In this document: piece by piece, positions 22,940 through 32,916 of the stretch
How the letters are laid out: each line of letters opens with the position of its first letter
Position numbering within the stretch: position 1 is the first letter of the stretch
Source of the DNA: Oceanobacillus arenosus
Lineage (GTDB): Bacteria > Bacillota > Bacilli > Bacillales > Amphibacillaceae
Assembly: GCF_003369575.1 (NCBI RefSeq)
Contig: NZ_PIOC01000024.1
Location: 1-64,000 of the forward strand
DNA: 64,000 nucleotides
Direction: 5' to 3'
Position numbers and translations under genes: made by a program
Notes under the pieces: generated by a model
The model's database searches: none
What the model was told of the DNA's origin: nothing
Seen by the model: only the letters and a program-made list of their open reading frames with translations

Positions 22940-25453
22940 ATGGCAGGATTACTGACGAAAATATTCGGCGATGGTAACCAAAAGCAACTTAACCGAATTC
23001 AAAAACAAGTTGATTTAATAGAAGCAAAAGAACCAGAAATAGAAAAACTGTCAGATGATGAATTAAAGCAAAAAACAGCGGAATTCCGGGAGCGTTATGC
23101 AAACGGTGAAAGCATTGATGATATGTTAATAGAAGCCTTTGCAGTTGTACGCGAAGCTGCAAAACGTGTATTAGGTATGCGCCCATATGGTGTGCAATTA
23201 ATGGGTGGTATCGCACTACATGAAGGTAACATCTCCGAGATGAAAACTGGGGAAGGGAAAACATTGGCATCAACACTTCCAGCATATTTGAATGCAATCG
23301 CAGGGAAAGGTGTTCACATTATTACAGTAAACGAATACTTAGCTGAACGTGATGCAAAGCAAATGGGAGAGCTTTATGAATTTCTCGGTTTAACTGTTGG
23401 TCTAAACGGCAATGGTTTATCAAAGGAAGAGAAGCGAGACGCATACAATTGTGATATCACATATGGTACGAACAATGAATTTGGTTTTGATTATCTTCGA
23501 GACAACATGGTATTATACAAAAATCAGATGGTACAGCGGCCATTGAACTTTGCAATTATTGATGAGGTCGACTCCATTTTAATTGATGAAGCAAGAACAC
23601 CATTAATTATTTCAGGGTCTGCCAAAAAGTCAGCATCCTTGTATCAACAAGCAAATAGCTTCGTAACCACATTAAGGCGTGACGATGACTATACGTACGA
23701 TGAGAAAACAAAGGGTGTACAGCTAACAGAAGAAGGAATCAATAAGGCAGAACGATATTTTTCAATTGAAAATTTATTTGATTTGGACCATGTTTCCTTA
23801 ACACACCATATTAATCAAGCGTTGAAAGCACATGTATCGATGCATTTGGATGATGATTATGTAGTTGAAGACGGGGAAGTAGTCATTGTTGATACCTTCA
23901 CTGGACGGTTAATGAAAGGTCGTCGTTATAGTGACGGGCTCCACCAAGCGATTGAGGCAAAAGAAGGCCTGCAAATTCAAAATGAAAGCATGACACTAGC
24001 ATCTATTACATTCCAGAACTTCTTCCGTATGTACAATAAACTGGCTGGGATGACTGGTACAGCGAAAACAGAGGAAGAGGAATTTAGAAACATTTATAAT
24101 ATGGATGTTATTGTTATTCCAACAAACCAACAAATTATCCGTGAAGACCGACCAGATTTGATTTATAAATCAATGGAAGGAAAGTTCCGTGCAGTTGTTG
24201 AAAGTATTAAAGAACGAAACAAAACTGGACAGCCTGTATTAGTTGGTACAGTTGCAGTAGAAACATCAGAGTTGATTTCTAGCTTGCTAAAAAAGGCGGG
24301 CGTAAAACATGATGTTCTAAATGCGAAGAATCATTTTAGAGAAGCAGAAATTATTGAAAATGCTGGTCAAAAATCTTCCGTTACAATTGCGACTAACATG
24401 GCTGGTCGTGGTACTGATATTAAACTTGGTGAAGGTGTAATCGAATTAGGTGGCCTTGCAGTTATCGGTACAGAACGTCATGAATCTCGTCGAATTGATA
24501 ATCAGCTTCGTGGACGTTCGGGTCGTCAAGGTGACCCAGGGATTACGCAATTTTACTTATCGATGGAAGACGAATTAATGCGTCGTTTTGGTTCAGATAA
24601 TCTCAAAGCGATGATGGAAAGATTAGGAATGGATGATTCTCAACCAATTGAAAGTAAGATGGTTTCCCGTGCAGTTGAATCTGCTCAAAAACGTGTAGAA
24701 GGAAATAACTTCGATGCACGTAAAACGGTACTATCTTATGATGATGTGCTTAGAGAGCAACGTGAAATTATTTATAAACAGCGTTTCGAAGTCATCGATG
24801 CAGATGAAAATATTCGTGAAATCATTGAAAGTATGATGGAATCTTCTATCCAGCGTGCGGTAGCTGCCCATACGCAAAATGATGATGAAGCAAATTGGAA
24901 CCTTCCAGCATTCGTTGAATATGTCCATGGAAATCTATTGGATCAAAATGCATATTCAATTAGTAATATCCAAGGGAAGACGCCAGAGGAAATCATTGAT
25001 GTTACGATGACAAAAGTACGAGAAAAATACGATGAGAAATCAACGGAGCTTGCTCCAGATCAATTCCAAGAGTTCCAAAAAGTCATCGTCTTGCGCACGG
25101 TTGATTCGAAATGGATGGATCATATTGATCAGATGGATCAGCTTCGTCAAGGAATCCATCTGCGTGCCTATGGACAAAATGACCCATTACGGGAATATCA
25201 GCTTGAAGGCTTTGCAATGTTTGAGGAAATGATTGGTAACATTGAGGATGAAGTTTCTAAATATATCATGAAGGCGCAAATTCGTGAGAACTTACAACGG
25301 GAAGAAGTCGTGAAAAATACGACAGCTGTTTCCGGTGGACAAGAAGATAAGAAAAAAGTTAAGAAGCCTTTTGTAAAAACAGTCACGGTTGGACGTAATG
25401 ACCCATGCCCATGTGGTAGCGGGAAAAAATATAAAAACTGTCATGGGAATTAA
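22940..25453 (+). CDS. secA: SecA preprotein translocase ATPase
   Basis: 837 residues. Drives secretion through SecYEG. Walker [12 protein letters not shown] near residue 100, [11 protein letters not shown], the [11 protein letters not shown] and [10 protein letters not shown] helicase motifs, and the C-terminal zinc motif [14 protein letters not shown] that binds phospholipid and SecB-like partners. Ribosome site AAGGAGCG. Directly upstream of prfB, as in Bacillus. Confidence 0.97.
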   Translation: MAGLLTKIFGDGNQKQLNRIQKQVDLIEAKEPEIEKLSDDELKQKTAEFRERYANGESIDDMLIEAFAVVREAAKRVLGMRPYGVQLMGGIALHEGNISEMKTGEGKTLASTLPAYLNAIAGKGVHIITVNEYLAERDAKQMGELYEFLGLTVGLNGNGLSKEEKRDAYNCDITYGTNNEFGFDYLRDNMVLYKNQMVQRPLNFAIIDEVDSILIDEARTPLIISGSAKKSASLYQQANSFVTTLRRDDDYTYDEKTKGVQLTEEGINKAERYFSIENLFDLDHVSLTHHINQALKAHVSMHLDDDYVVEDGEVVIVDTFTGRLMKGRRYSDGLHQAIEAKEGLQIQNESMTLASITFQNFFRMYNKLAGMTGTAKTEEEEFRNIYNMDVIVIPTNQQIIREDRPDLIYKSMEGKFRAVVESIKERNKTGQPVLVGTVAVETSELISSLLKKAGVKHDVLNAKNHFREAEIIENAGQKSSVTIATNMAGRGTDIKLGEGVIELGGLAVIGTERHESRRIDNQLRGRSGRQGDPGITQFYLSMEDELMRRFGSDNLKAMMERLGMDDSQPIESKMVSRAVESAQKRVEGNNFDARKTVLSYDDVLREQREIIYKQRFEVIDADENIREIIESMMESSIQRAVAAHTQNDDEANWNLPAFVEYVHGNLLDQNAYSISNIQGKTPEEIIDVTMTKVREKYDEKSTELAPDQFQEFQKVIVLRTVDSKWMDHIDQMDQLRQGIHLRAYGQNDPLREYQLEGFAMFEEMIGNIEDEVSKYIMKAQIRENLQREEVVKNTTAVSGGQEDKKKVKKPFVKTVTVGRNDPCPCGSGKKYKNCHGN

Positions 25454-25459
25454 TAAGTG

Positions 25460-25492
25460 AAAGCACTCCCGATAACGAACGGGAGTGCTTTC
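25460..25492 (+). terminator. Terminator after secA
   Basis: AAAGCACTCCCG pairs with CGGGAGTGCTTT in a 12-bp stem. Only a short T/C tail follows. Confidence 0.75.
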
Positions 25493-25541
25493 CTACTCAT
25501 TCAAGTTTTCTAAGCAAAAATAATATTTAGAGGTGAGCTAG

Positions 25542-26643
25542 ATGGAATTAGTAGAAATCAAACATGAATTGGAGAAAATAGCTGCAAGGATTGAAGACTT
25601 TAGGGGGTCTCTTTGACTTAGATGTTAAAAGAGATCGTGTAAAAGAATTAGAACAAGAAATGGCGGATCCTGATTTTTGGAATAACCAGGATGCTGCACA
25701 AAAGGTAATCGGTGAAACCAATATTCTAAAACATGACATTCAAAACTTTGAAACGGTTGAAAATCAATATGAAAACCTGGAAGTTTCCTACGAATTAGTG
25801 AAGGAAGAGAATGACAAGGAGCTATTTGACGAACTGAATAAAGAATTAGAAGTATTTATCAAGGATGTAAATGAATTTGAATTACAATTATTATTAAGCA
25901 ATCCATACGATGCAAATAATGCAATTTTAGAATTACATCCAGGTGCCGGTGGTACGGAATCACAGGACTTTGCGGATATGTTACTTCGCATGTATCAACG
26001 CTGGGCAGAGGATAGAAGCTTCAAAGTGGAAATCTTAGATTACTTGCCAGGTGAAGAAGCGGGAGTAAAGAGCGTTACCTTACTCATAAAAGGGCATAAT
26101 GCTTATGGCTATTTAAAGGCAGAGAAGGGTGTCCATCGTTTAGTCCGGATTTCTCCATTCGATTCATCTGGACGGCGCCATACCTCTTTTGTTTCTTGTG
26201 ATGTTACACCGGAAATGACAGATGATGTTGATATTGAAGTGCGAACAGAGGATATTAAAGTTGATACGTACCGTGCAAGTGGTGCAGGTGGCCAGCATGT
26301 TAATACAACTGATTCTGCTGTCAGAATTACACATATCCCGACAAATACAATTGTTACCTGTCAAAATGAGCGGTCACAAATTAAAAACCGTGAAGCGGCA
26401 ATGAAAATGCTGAAATCAAAATTATATCAATTGGAAGTTGAGAAGCAGCAGCAAGAATTAGCTGAAATACGCGGTGAACAAAAGGAAATTGGCTGGGGCA
26501 GTCAAATCCGTTCCTATGTATTCCATCCATACTCGATGGTGAAAGACCATCGTACAAATACGGAAGTTGGGAATACACAGGCAGTAATGGACGGAGAAAT
26601 TGATCCATTTATCGACGCATATTTACGATCACAAATAAATTAA
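25542..26643 (+). CDS. prfB: Peptide chain release factor 2 with programmed +1 frameshift
   Basis: The gene starts ATG 25542 and reads 24 codons to an in-frame TGA (25614-25616). AGGGGG (25602-25607), an internal Shine-Dalgarno-like site, precedes CTT-TGA-C, the classic RF2 slip site; moving +1 continues with GACTTAGATG to 26643, giving about 366 residues. GAGGTGAG precedes the ATG. The GGQ motif is in [20 protein letters not shown]2 reads UGA, so low RF2 promotes the shift: self-control of its own level. Confidence 0.97.
25602..25617 (+). promoter_or_regulatory. RF2 frameshift site
   Basis: AGGGGGTCTCTTTGAC: internal ribosome-like site, then CTT TGA C. It differs by one base from the E. coli prfB site. 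Confidence 0.95.
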
Positions 26644-26649
26644 GTAATT

Positions 26650-26683
26650 AAAATGGGACATCTTAGCGGATGCTCCCATTTTT
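26650..26683 (+). terminator. Terminator after prfB
   Basis: AAAATGGGA...TCCCATTTT stem with an inner CATC/GATG pair, followed by T. Confidence 0.8.
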
Positions 26684-26890
26684 ACTAAAGTAGGAAAGTA
26701 TACAAGTTTTCCATTTCAATTCTCAAGATTAGCAAGATTTTCCTCACCACTGTCCTTCGCCAAACGAACGCTTGCGCTTTTGGTCTCCTAATCGTTAACC
26801 TCCAGATAGTTCTCCAAGCTTTAAAATAGTTATAAAAAGGGTATAATAGAGTTGATAATATTTTCAGTATTTACATAGGGAGGATATCAA

Positions 26891-27244
26891 ATGAGAAAAT
26901 GGGTAATCGCGACATTGTTTGTCACAGCTTTAGTTCTTGGTGCATGTGGTGGCGGTAATGAAGAGCCTAAAGAAGAGGCTACTGATAATGGTACGGAAGA
27001 ATCAACTGAAGGCGGTTCGGTAGATGCTAATGCAGGTGAAGCGGTATTCGCAAAAAACTGTTCAGCTTGTCATGGTGCAGATCTATCAGGTGGGGTTGGT
27101 CCTGACTTAACCCAAGTCGGTTCAAGATATTCTGCTGAGGAAATTGCTGATATCGTTACTAATGGTAAAGGTAAAATGCCTCCACTAAATGTAGCAGGGG
27201 AAGACTTAGATAATTTAACAAATTGGTTAGCCGAAAAACAATAA
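26891..27244 (+). CDS. cccB: Cytochrome c551, lipoprotein type
   Basis: 117 residues. Lipobox VLGAC near residue 19, an acidic linker, then a small cytochrome c with haem motif CSACH and Met ligand in GKMPP. Membrane-anchored electron carrier outside the cell membrane, CccB type; downstream of prfB as in B. subtilis. Its ATG is preceded by GGGAGGAT. Confidence 0.92.
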   Translation: MRKWVIATLFVTALVLGACGGGNEEPKEEATDNGTEESTEGGSVDANAGEAVFAKNCSACHGADLSGGVGPDLTQVGSRYSAEEIADIVTNGKGKMPPLNVAGEDLDNLTNWLAEKQ

Positions 27245-27264
27245 CCGTTTTTAATGTAAAAAGT

Positions 27265-27319
27265 AAAGGTTTAGATTGAAGGAGGGATTTCTTTAATCTA
27301 AGCCTTCTTGCTTTTTTTG
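27265..27319 (+). terminator. Terminator after cccB
   Basis: AAGGTTTAGATT pairs with AATCTAAGCCTT (one G-U), followed after a few bases by a T run. Confidence 0.75.
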
Positions 27320-27412
27320 AAAATTCGACAATATTACACCTTATTAATAAAAGGATTTCCTTTGACATGAAAATGTAATAATTTTATGTCTAAAAATATT
27401 GTAGAAGAATGT

Positions 27413-27470
27413 TATACTATAGCAGTAAGATAAATGGTACCTCTTTTCACTATAAAGAAGGTGCTTTTTC
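27413..27470 (+). promoter_or_regulatory. Promoter-like -10 and leader hairpin upstream of ftsE
   Basis: TATACT (27413-27418) is followed by a hairpin with T run (arms 27437-27446 and 27454-27464, TTTTTC after). A transcript starting here would meet a terminator within about 40 bases, 190 bases before ftsE: a possible attenuator or short RNA. The -35 is weak. Confidence 0.4.
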
Positions 27471-27476
27471 ATTGAC

Positions 27477-27530
27477 AGATAAGAAGGTATAGAAATGCTC
27501 CCACTACATAAGAGCAAGTCTACTAATAGA
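27477..27530. repeat. Dispersed repeat family A, degenerate copy
   Basis: CAGATAAGAAGGTATAG then ACTACATAAG and TCTACTAAT echo the family A order of motifs with many changes. Confidence 0.45.
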
Positions 27531-27660
27531 ATAGGAAAACATAAAACGTTTAATGTCAATTTCTGTGACAAGAGAGGCAAAGTCCAGAATCAGCGTTTTT
27601 GTTTGATTCAACATTGAGATTAAAGAAGAACTTTAAAAAAACTTAAAAGGTGATACAAAT

Positions 27661-28347
27661 ATGATATTGATGAAAGATGTATATAAAACATACCCAAACG
27701 GGGTGACCGCGCTAAGCGGAATAAATGTTGATATAAAGCAAGGGGAATTTGTATATATTGTTGGTCCCAGTGGTGCTGGTAAATCCACTTTTATTAAGCT
27801 AATGTATCGAGAAGAAAAACCCTCAAGTGGAACAATCCTTATTAATGATATGAACCTAGAGGAATTGAAGAACAGACAAATTCCTCTTCTTCGTAGACAG
27901 ATTGGTGTTGTTTTTCAAGATTTTAAATTGCTTCCAAGACTAACAGTCTATGAAAATATTGCATATGCATTAGAAGTAATTGAAGAACCTCCAAGTAATA
28001 TTCGCCAGCGGGTAATGGATGTGTTGGAAGAAGTAGGTCTTAAGAATAAGGCTCGCTCCACACCAAATGAATTATCAGGTGGAGAGCAACAACGTATATC
28101 GATTGCACGTGCAATTGTGAACCGTCCGAAGATCGTCATTGCCGATGAACCAACTGGAAATCTAGATCCTGAAACATCTTGGGAAATTATGAAAACTTTT
28201 GAAGATATCAATGCAAAAGGAACGACACTTATCATGGCAACGCATAGTAAGGAAATTGTAAATACAATGAAGAAACGCGTCATTGCGATTGAAAGTGGAA
28301 ATATTGCTAGGGATGAAGATCAAGGAGAATATGGTTATGAAATTTAG
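27661..28347 (+). CDS. ftsE: FtsE, ATPase of the FtsEX complex
   Basis: 228 residues. ABC ATPase: Walker A GPSGAGKST, signature LSGGEQQR, Walker B VIADEPTGNLD. With FtsX it activates peptidoglycan hydrolases outside the membrane. Ribosome site AAAAGGTG. Overlaps ftsX by 11 bases. Confidence 0.95.
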   Translation: MILMKDVYKTYPNGVTALSGINVDIKQGEFVYIVGPSGAGKSTFIKLMYREEKPSSGTILINDMNLEELKNRQIPLLRRQIGVVFQDFKLLPRLTVYENIAYALEVIEEPPSNIRQRVMDVLEEVGLKNKARSTPNELSGGEQQRISIARAIVNRPKIVIADEPTGNLDPETSWEIMKTFEDINAKGTTLIMATHSKEIVNTMKKRVIAIESGNIARDEDQGEYGYEI

Positions 28348-29230
28348 AACATTAATGCGCCACATCCGGGTTGGCTGTAAAAATATTATCCGAAATGGTT
28401 GGATGACAATTGCCTCAATTGGTGCTGTAACAACTACGCTGATTTTAGTAGCAGTGTTTCTAGCATTAGTCCTTAATTTAAATGAGATTGCTAAGAACAT
28501 AGAAAATGATGTCGAAATAAAAACATTAGTTGAACTTGGGACAAGTGATGAAGAGGTAATTGCTTTAGGAAAACAATTGGAGGCAATTGAAGGCGTTGAT
28601 TCGGTCACCTTCTCTTCAAATGATGAGGAATTGCAGAGCCTAATTAAGAGCATGGGTGATGAAGGGACTACATGGGAGTTATTTGAACAGGATAATCCAT
28701 TAAACCACGCTTTTATTGTTAGAGCAAAAGTACCACAAGATACAGAAAGAATCGCAGAAGAGATTCAATCACTTGACAATATTAATCGTGTCGTTTTTGG
28801 TAAAGATGTAGTTGAGCAACTATTTAAGTTTAATAACTATGCACGAGTAATTGGGATAGTATTAATTGTTGCACTCGTATTTACAGCAATCTTCCTAATC
28901 TCGAATACGATAAAGATCACTATTATCGCCCGAAGTGCAGAGATAGGAATTATGAAGCTTGTTGGTGCAACCAACGGATTCATTAGATGGCCATTCTTTA
29001 TCGAAGGCTTGCTATTAGGTGTACTAGGTTCGGTCATCCCAATTGCTATTGTACTAGGTGGTTACTACTACTTGGATTCAGCTGTAATTGACACTATATC
29101 ATTTAGTTTTGTTGAGTTATTGCCATTTAATCCATTTGCATGGCAACTATCACTTCTAATTTTAGCAATCGGTGCAATTATCGGTGTTTGGGGAAGTGTT
29201 ATGAGTATCCGTAAGTTCTTAAGAGTTTAA
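28337..29230 (+). CDS. ftsX: FtsX, membrane subunit of FtsEX
   Basis: 297 residues from ATG 28337 (AAGGAG 9 bases upstream; ATG 28331 is too close). MKFRTLMRHIRVG, one N-terminal membrane helix, an extracellular domain (about 50-165) and three C-terminal helices (FtsX/MacB fold). The outer domain contacts a hydrolase; the next gene encodes a plausible partner. Confidence 0.95.
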   Translation: MKFRTLMRHIRVGCKNIIRNGWMTIASIGAVTTTLILVAVFLALVLNLNEIAKNIENDVEIKTLVELGTSDEEVIALGKQLEAIEGVDSVTFSSNDEELQSLIKSMGDEGTTWELFEQDNPLNHAFIVRAKVPQDTERIAEEIQSLDNINRVVFGKDVVEQLFKFNNYARVIGIVLIVALVFTAIFLISNTIKITIIARSAEIGIMKLVGATNGFIRWPFFIEGLLLGVLGSVIPIAIVLGGYYYLDSAVIDTISFSFVELLPFNPFAWQLSLLILAIGAIIGVWGSVMSIRKFLRV

Positions 29231-29247
29231 TAGAGAACAATCATTGG

Positions 29248-29277
29248 TTCCCATGCCTATTACAACAGGCATGGGAA
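29248..29277 (+). terminator. Hairpin after ftsX
   Basis: TTCCCATGCCT (29248-29258) pairs perfectly with AGGCATGGGAA (29267-29277); the tail is A/T but not a T run. Confidence 0.6.
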
Positions 29278-29345
29278 TTAATAAAAAATGTAGATCAACA
29301 TAGTGTTACATAAGTAAAAATGATTAGAAAAGAGGAATAATTGCA

Positions 29346-30761
29346 ATGAGAAAGTTTTTCAAATATATTTTAGCTACGGGACTAGTTATTACCGTTAGTA
29401 CAGCAAATGTTCCCTATCTTTCAGCAGAGACAATAAATGACATAGACAATGAGATTAATAACTTGGAACGAGAAAAGCAAGAGCTTGAAAGTAAGAAAAA
29501 TAACGTGGAAAGTAATAAATCAAATAATGAAAATAAGATTCAGGATAATCTAAGTCAACAAACTTCAGTTGAAAAAGAGATAAATAGTATCGATGAACAA
29601 TTAACGAAGACGAGTAATGATATCTATGAAAAAGAAAATCAAATAAAAGAAACAGATAAAGAAATACAGGAATTTAATGATCGAATTGAAGCATTAAAAC
29701 AAGAAATTATTGTTTTAGAGGAAAGAATTGCACAAAGGGACATACTGCTAAAAGATCGCCTCCGTACGATTCAACAAAATGGAGGGGAAATGAAATACAT
29801 AGAAGTATTGTTCGGAGCACAGAGTTTCGGTGATTTCATTAGCCGTTCCACTGCAGTAAACACCATTATGGACCAGGATAAGACGATAATGGATGAGCAA
29901 GCTGCAGATAAGAAGACATTAGAAGAGAACAAAAAGGAAGTTGAAGTTAAGAAGGTAGCCGTAGAAGAAAAAAAAGCGCAAATTGAAGGTCAAAAGCAAG
30001 AGTTAGTAGCATTAAAAGGTCAACTGGATAATCAAATGAACGAAAAAGCGACATTAATGGCACAACTAGAGGCAGAACATGGTCAACTAGAAGAAATTAA
30101 ATTGTCATTAGAAGATGAACAGGAGATTTTACGTGCGGAAGAAATAGCAAAAGCACAAGCAATCGCACTTGCACAAGGTAAAAAGGGTGCGTTAGAGCAG
30201 GCGGCAAGAGAAGAGGCTGATAGAATTGCTGCGGAGAAAGCTGCCGCACAAAAGGCTGCAGCTGAAAAGTCTGCGACAAATAATAATGCATCTACAAATA
30301 AAATAGCGTCAGCAAATCCAAGTACACCTAAGCAATCGAACCAATCAAGTAATGTGAGTGGTGGGGGAATATTCATTTATCCAGCATCAGGACCAATTAC
30401 TTCTCCATTCGGACCTAGAGTTCATCCTATTTTTGGGAGCAATGGTTCACATAATGGAGTAGACTTCGGTGTTGGTTCGGGTACCACATTAGTTGCACCA
30501 GCAGACGGTGTTGTGAGTCAAGCAAGATATATGAACGGCTTCGGGAATGTGATAATGATATCTCACCATATAAATGGTCAAACATATACAACGGTTATGG
30601 CACATTTAAGCAGAATATCTGTCTCAGCGGGACAAGCTGTAAGTCAAGGACAAGCAATTGGTGCAACAGGAAACACAGGGGATTCAACTGGTCCACATCT
30701 TCATTTTGAAGTTCATATTGGTGGTTACGGAAATCCTGTTAACCCAATGCCTTATCTATAA
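29346..30761 (+). CDS. Secreted M23 peptidoglycan hydrolase with CwlO/PcsB-like coiled coil
   Basis: 471 residues. Signal peptide (cut near SAETI, residue 28), a long coiled coil (about 30-265) including VLFGAQSFGDFISRSTAVNT, the docking-type segment known from CwlO and PcsB, an Ala/Ser linker, and a C-terminal LytM (M23) domain from about 345. Zinc ligands are seen in HNGVD and HLHFE. It directly follows ftsEX, so it is probably the hydrolase switched on by FtsX. In B. subtilis that partner is CwlO, with an NlpC/P60 catalytic domain, so the catalytic end here differs. Confidence 0.88.
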   Translation: MRKFFKYILATGLVITVSTANVPYLSAETINDIDNEINNLEREKQELESKKNNVESNKSNNENKIQDNLSQQTSVEKEINSIDEQLTKTSNDIYEKENQIKETDKEIQEFNDRIEALKQEIIVLEERIAQRDILLKDRLRTIQQNGGEMKYIEVLFGAQSFGDFISRSTAVNTIMDQDKTIMDEQAADKKTLEENKKEVEVKKVAVEEKKAQIEGQKQELVALKGQLDNQMNEKATLMAQLEAEHGQLEEIKLSLEDEQEILRAEEIAKAQAIALAQGKKGALEQAAREEADRIAAEKAAAQKAAAEKSATNNNASTNKIASANPSTPKQSNQSSNVSGGGIFIYPASGPITSPFGPRVHPIFGSNGSHNGVDFGVGSGTTLVAPADGVVSQARYMNGFGNVIMISHHINGQTYTTVMAHLSRISVSAGQAVSQGQAIGATGNTGDSTGPHLHFEVHIGGYGNPVNPMPYL

Positions 30762-30807
30762 TTGAACGCAATTTACAATTAAATTATGAATGATTCTATT
30801 GTTTGAG

Positions 30808-30842
30808 AAGGTATCACACATCATGTTGTGATGCCTTTTTTG
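30808..30842 (+). terminator. Terminator after the M23 hydrolase
   Basis: AAGGTATCACA (30808-30818) pairs with TGTGATGCCTT (30827-30837), then T run. Confidence 0.85.
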
Positions 30843-30894
30843 TTGCTTAGGAAACTATAAAAGTTGGACGTTGTGGATAACTTAATTACCGAGA

Positions 30895-31109
30895 ATAGCC
30901 ACGTCCAGCTCCAGCGCTAAAGCTATAGCGAGACTTGTCTCACCTCCGTAATCCACGTCAACCGCTTACGCTCCCAAAGAGTTTCCTTTTTCTCAAAAGG
31001 CAAGGAGAAGTTCGACTTAGGTCTCCACGTCCTGTGGCAACGTCGAACCAGCTCAAACTAGCTTTAAGCTTTTGTTCGTAGATAAGAAGGTATAACGACA
31101 TTCTCCCGT
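30895..31109. repeat. Intergenic repeat-like region (family D plus A fragment)
   Basis: A GC-richer stretch (30898-31060) with GTCCAGCTCCAGCGCTA, CACGTCAACCGCTT and GTCGAACCAGCTC, of the style of Bacillaceae palindromic intergenic repeats; one copy in the window. It is followed at 31078-31109 by the left end of family A (GTAGATAAGAAGGTATAACGA). No gene seen in the 513-base gap. Confidence 0.55.
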
Positions 31110-31274
31110 TTATTGGAATTCAAAGTGAAAAATCTAGTCAGATGAAGTAGATAATGGTATGCTTTTCTATATCACATCATAAAGTGAACCAAATGATTGC
31201 TGTTTTCCAAAATATATACCAGCTAAATCAGCAATACTTGTAAGATAAAGAATCAACAATATCGAGGTGGAAGT

Positions 31275-32726
31275 ATGAAGATGAAAAAGTCACAAGTCAT
31301 ATTATTATTAATTGCTGCCTTAGTATTAGGGTTTGCAGGTGCATACTCCGGTGTGAAATTTGCACAGCCGGAAATAGGAGTAACACCGAATGCATCGGTT
31401 AAAGAGAGTGCCGAGGGGAATACAAAGCAAGGTGCAGGGAACTTAGATAAAGTTGCGCAAGCTTTTGCTCTTATTAAAGGGAATTACTTAGAAGGCGTGG
31501 ATGATAAACAGCTCGTTGAAGGAGCGATTGAGGGGATGCTTGCTACCCTTGGAGATCCACATAGTTCATACATGGATGTTGAAACGATGAGTCAATTCAA
31601 CGAGCAAATTGAATCATCGTTTGAAGGAATTGGTGCAGAAGTAAGCATGGTGAATGGTGTTGTGACCATTGTTGCACCGATCAAAGAATCGCCTGCAGAA
31701 AAAGCAGGGTTAAGACCAAATGATCAAGTGCTAACGGTAGATGGCGAAAGCTTGGAAGGATTAAATCTAAATGAAGCAGTTGCAAAAATACGCGGTGAAA
31801 AAGGATCTGAAGTTGTATTAGAAATTCAACGGAAAGAAGCATCAGAGCCTTTTGCAATTACCATAACACGTGATGAGATTCCTGTCGAAACAGTCTACAA
31901 TGATATCAAAACAATTGATGGCAAACAAACGGGCATTTTGGAAGTAACGAATTTTTCAACGAACACGGCAAAGGAATTTATCGAGCAATTGAACATGCTT
32001 GAGGGAAAAGGAATTGAAGGTTTAGTCATTGATGTAAGAGGCAATCCAGGTGGGCTATTAGATGTTGTTGAAGAGATGCTAGCACAATTTGTCCCTAAGG
32101 ATATGCCATATATTCAAATCGAGAATCAAGATGGTGAGAAAGCACCAAGATATTCCGATTTAGCGGAGAAAAAACCCTATCCAATTAGTGTTCTAATCAA
32201 TGAGGGAAGTGCTTCTGCATCAGAGATCTTAGCGGTAGCAATGAAGGAATTAGGCTACGATGTAGTTGGACAAACAAGTTATGGTAAAGGAACCGTTCAA
32301 CAAGCGATACCATTAGGAGATGGCAGTACGATTAAACTTACGATGAATAAATGGTTATCACCTAAAGGCGAGTGGGTAAATGGAAAAGGTGTCGAACCAA
32401 CGATTGAGGTGAAACAGCCAGAGTATTTTTATACGAATCCAATCGTAATTGAGGAACCCCTTAGCTTTGACCATACAGGAGAAACGATTGCAAATATGCA
32501 ATTGATGTTGTCAGGTATAGGCTATGATACAGGACGTACAGATGGTTATTTCAATGAGAAAACGGAAGAAGCGGTGAAAAATTTCCAAGCAGATCATGCA
32601 CTTGGATCTACTGGGATCGTCGATGAAGAAACTGCAGGGTTGATTGAGGCGAAACTCATTGAACAAATTCGAAGCGGTGACGATGATCAACAATTGGAAA
32701 CGGCTTTAAACGAAATTTATAAATAA
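31275..32726 (+). CDS. ctpB: CtpB-like S41 carboxyl-terminal processing protease
   Basis: 483 residues. N-terminal signal/membrane helix, PDZ domain (about 110-195, GIGAEVSMVNG), S41 protease domain with Ser in NEGSASASEI and Lys in YGKGTVQQ, and a C-terminal peptidoglycan-binding domain (LMLSGIGYDTGRTDGYF). In B. subtilis CtpB cuts SpoIVFA to release pro-SigK processing. Ribosome site GAGGTGG. Confidence 0.93.
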   Translation: MKMKKSQVILLLIAALVLGFAGAYSGVKFAQPEIGVTPNASVKESAEGNTKQGAGNLDKVAQAFALIKGNYLEGVDDKQLVEGAIEGMLATLGDPHSSYMDVETMSQFNEQIESSFEGIGAEVSMVNGVVTIVAPIKESPAEKAGLRPNDQVLTVDGESLEGLNLNEAVAKIRGEKGSEVVLEIQRKEASEPFAITITRDEIPVETVYNDIKTIDGKQTGILEVTNFSTNTAKEFIEQLNMLEGKGIEGLVIDVRGNPGGLLDVVEEMLAQFVPKDMPYIQIENQDGEKAPRYSDLAEKKPYPISVLINEGSASASEILAVAMKELGYDVVGQTSYGKGTVQQAIPLGDGSTIKLTMNKWLSPKGEWVNGKGVEPTIEVKQPEYFYTNPIVIEEPLSFDHTGETIANMQLMLSGIGYDTGRTDGYFNEKTEEAVKNFQADHALGSTGIVDEETAGLIEAKLIEQIRSGDDDQQLETALNEIYK

Positions 32727-32752
32727 GCGATATTATACTGTACGACAATTAT

Positions 32753-32779
32753 TCCGCGAGACATGTTCTCGCGGATTTT
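32753..32779 (+). terminator. Terminator after ctpB
   Basis: TCCGCGAG (32753-32760) and CTCGCGGA (32768-32775) with T tail. Confidence 0.8.
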
Positions 32780-32787
32780 CATTCAGT

Positions 32788-32834
32788 GGCTAAGAAAAAT
32801 ATCGGCACATTTCTAATGCCTAAGTTTTCTAATA
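32788..32834. repeat. Dispersed repeat family A, partial copy
   Basis: GGCTAAGAAAAATAT... and CCTAAGTTTTCTAAT match the two ends of family A with the centre lost. Confidence 0.45.
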
Positions 32835-32916
32835 TTAATTTGCAGTAAAGCAGGGATAGGTCCTTTACATATCGAATAACTAGTTAAGGGCTAACAAGAG
32901 ATGGAAGGTGTTTGGG

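Noticed and set aside
25591-26643. prfB as a 350-codon gene broken by a stop
   Set aside because: The stop is the normal RF2 programmed frameshift site, not a mutation.
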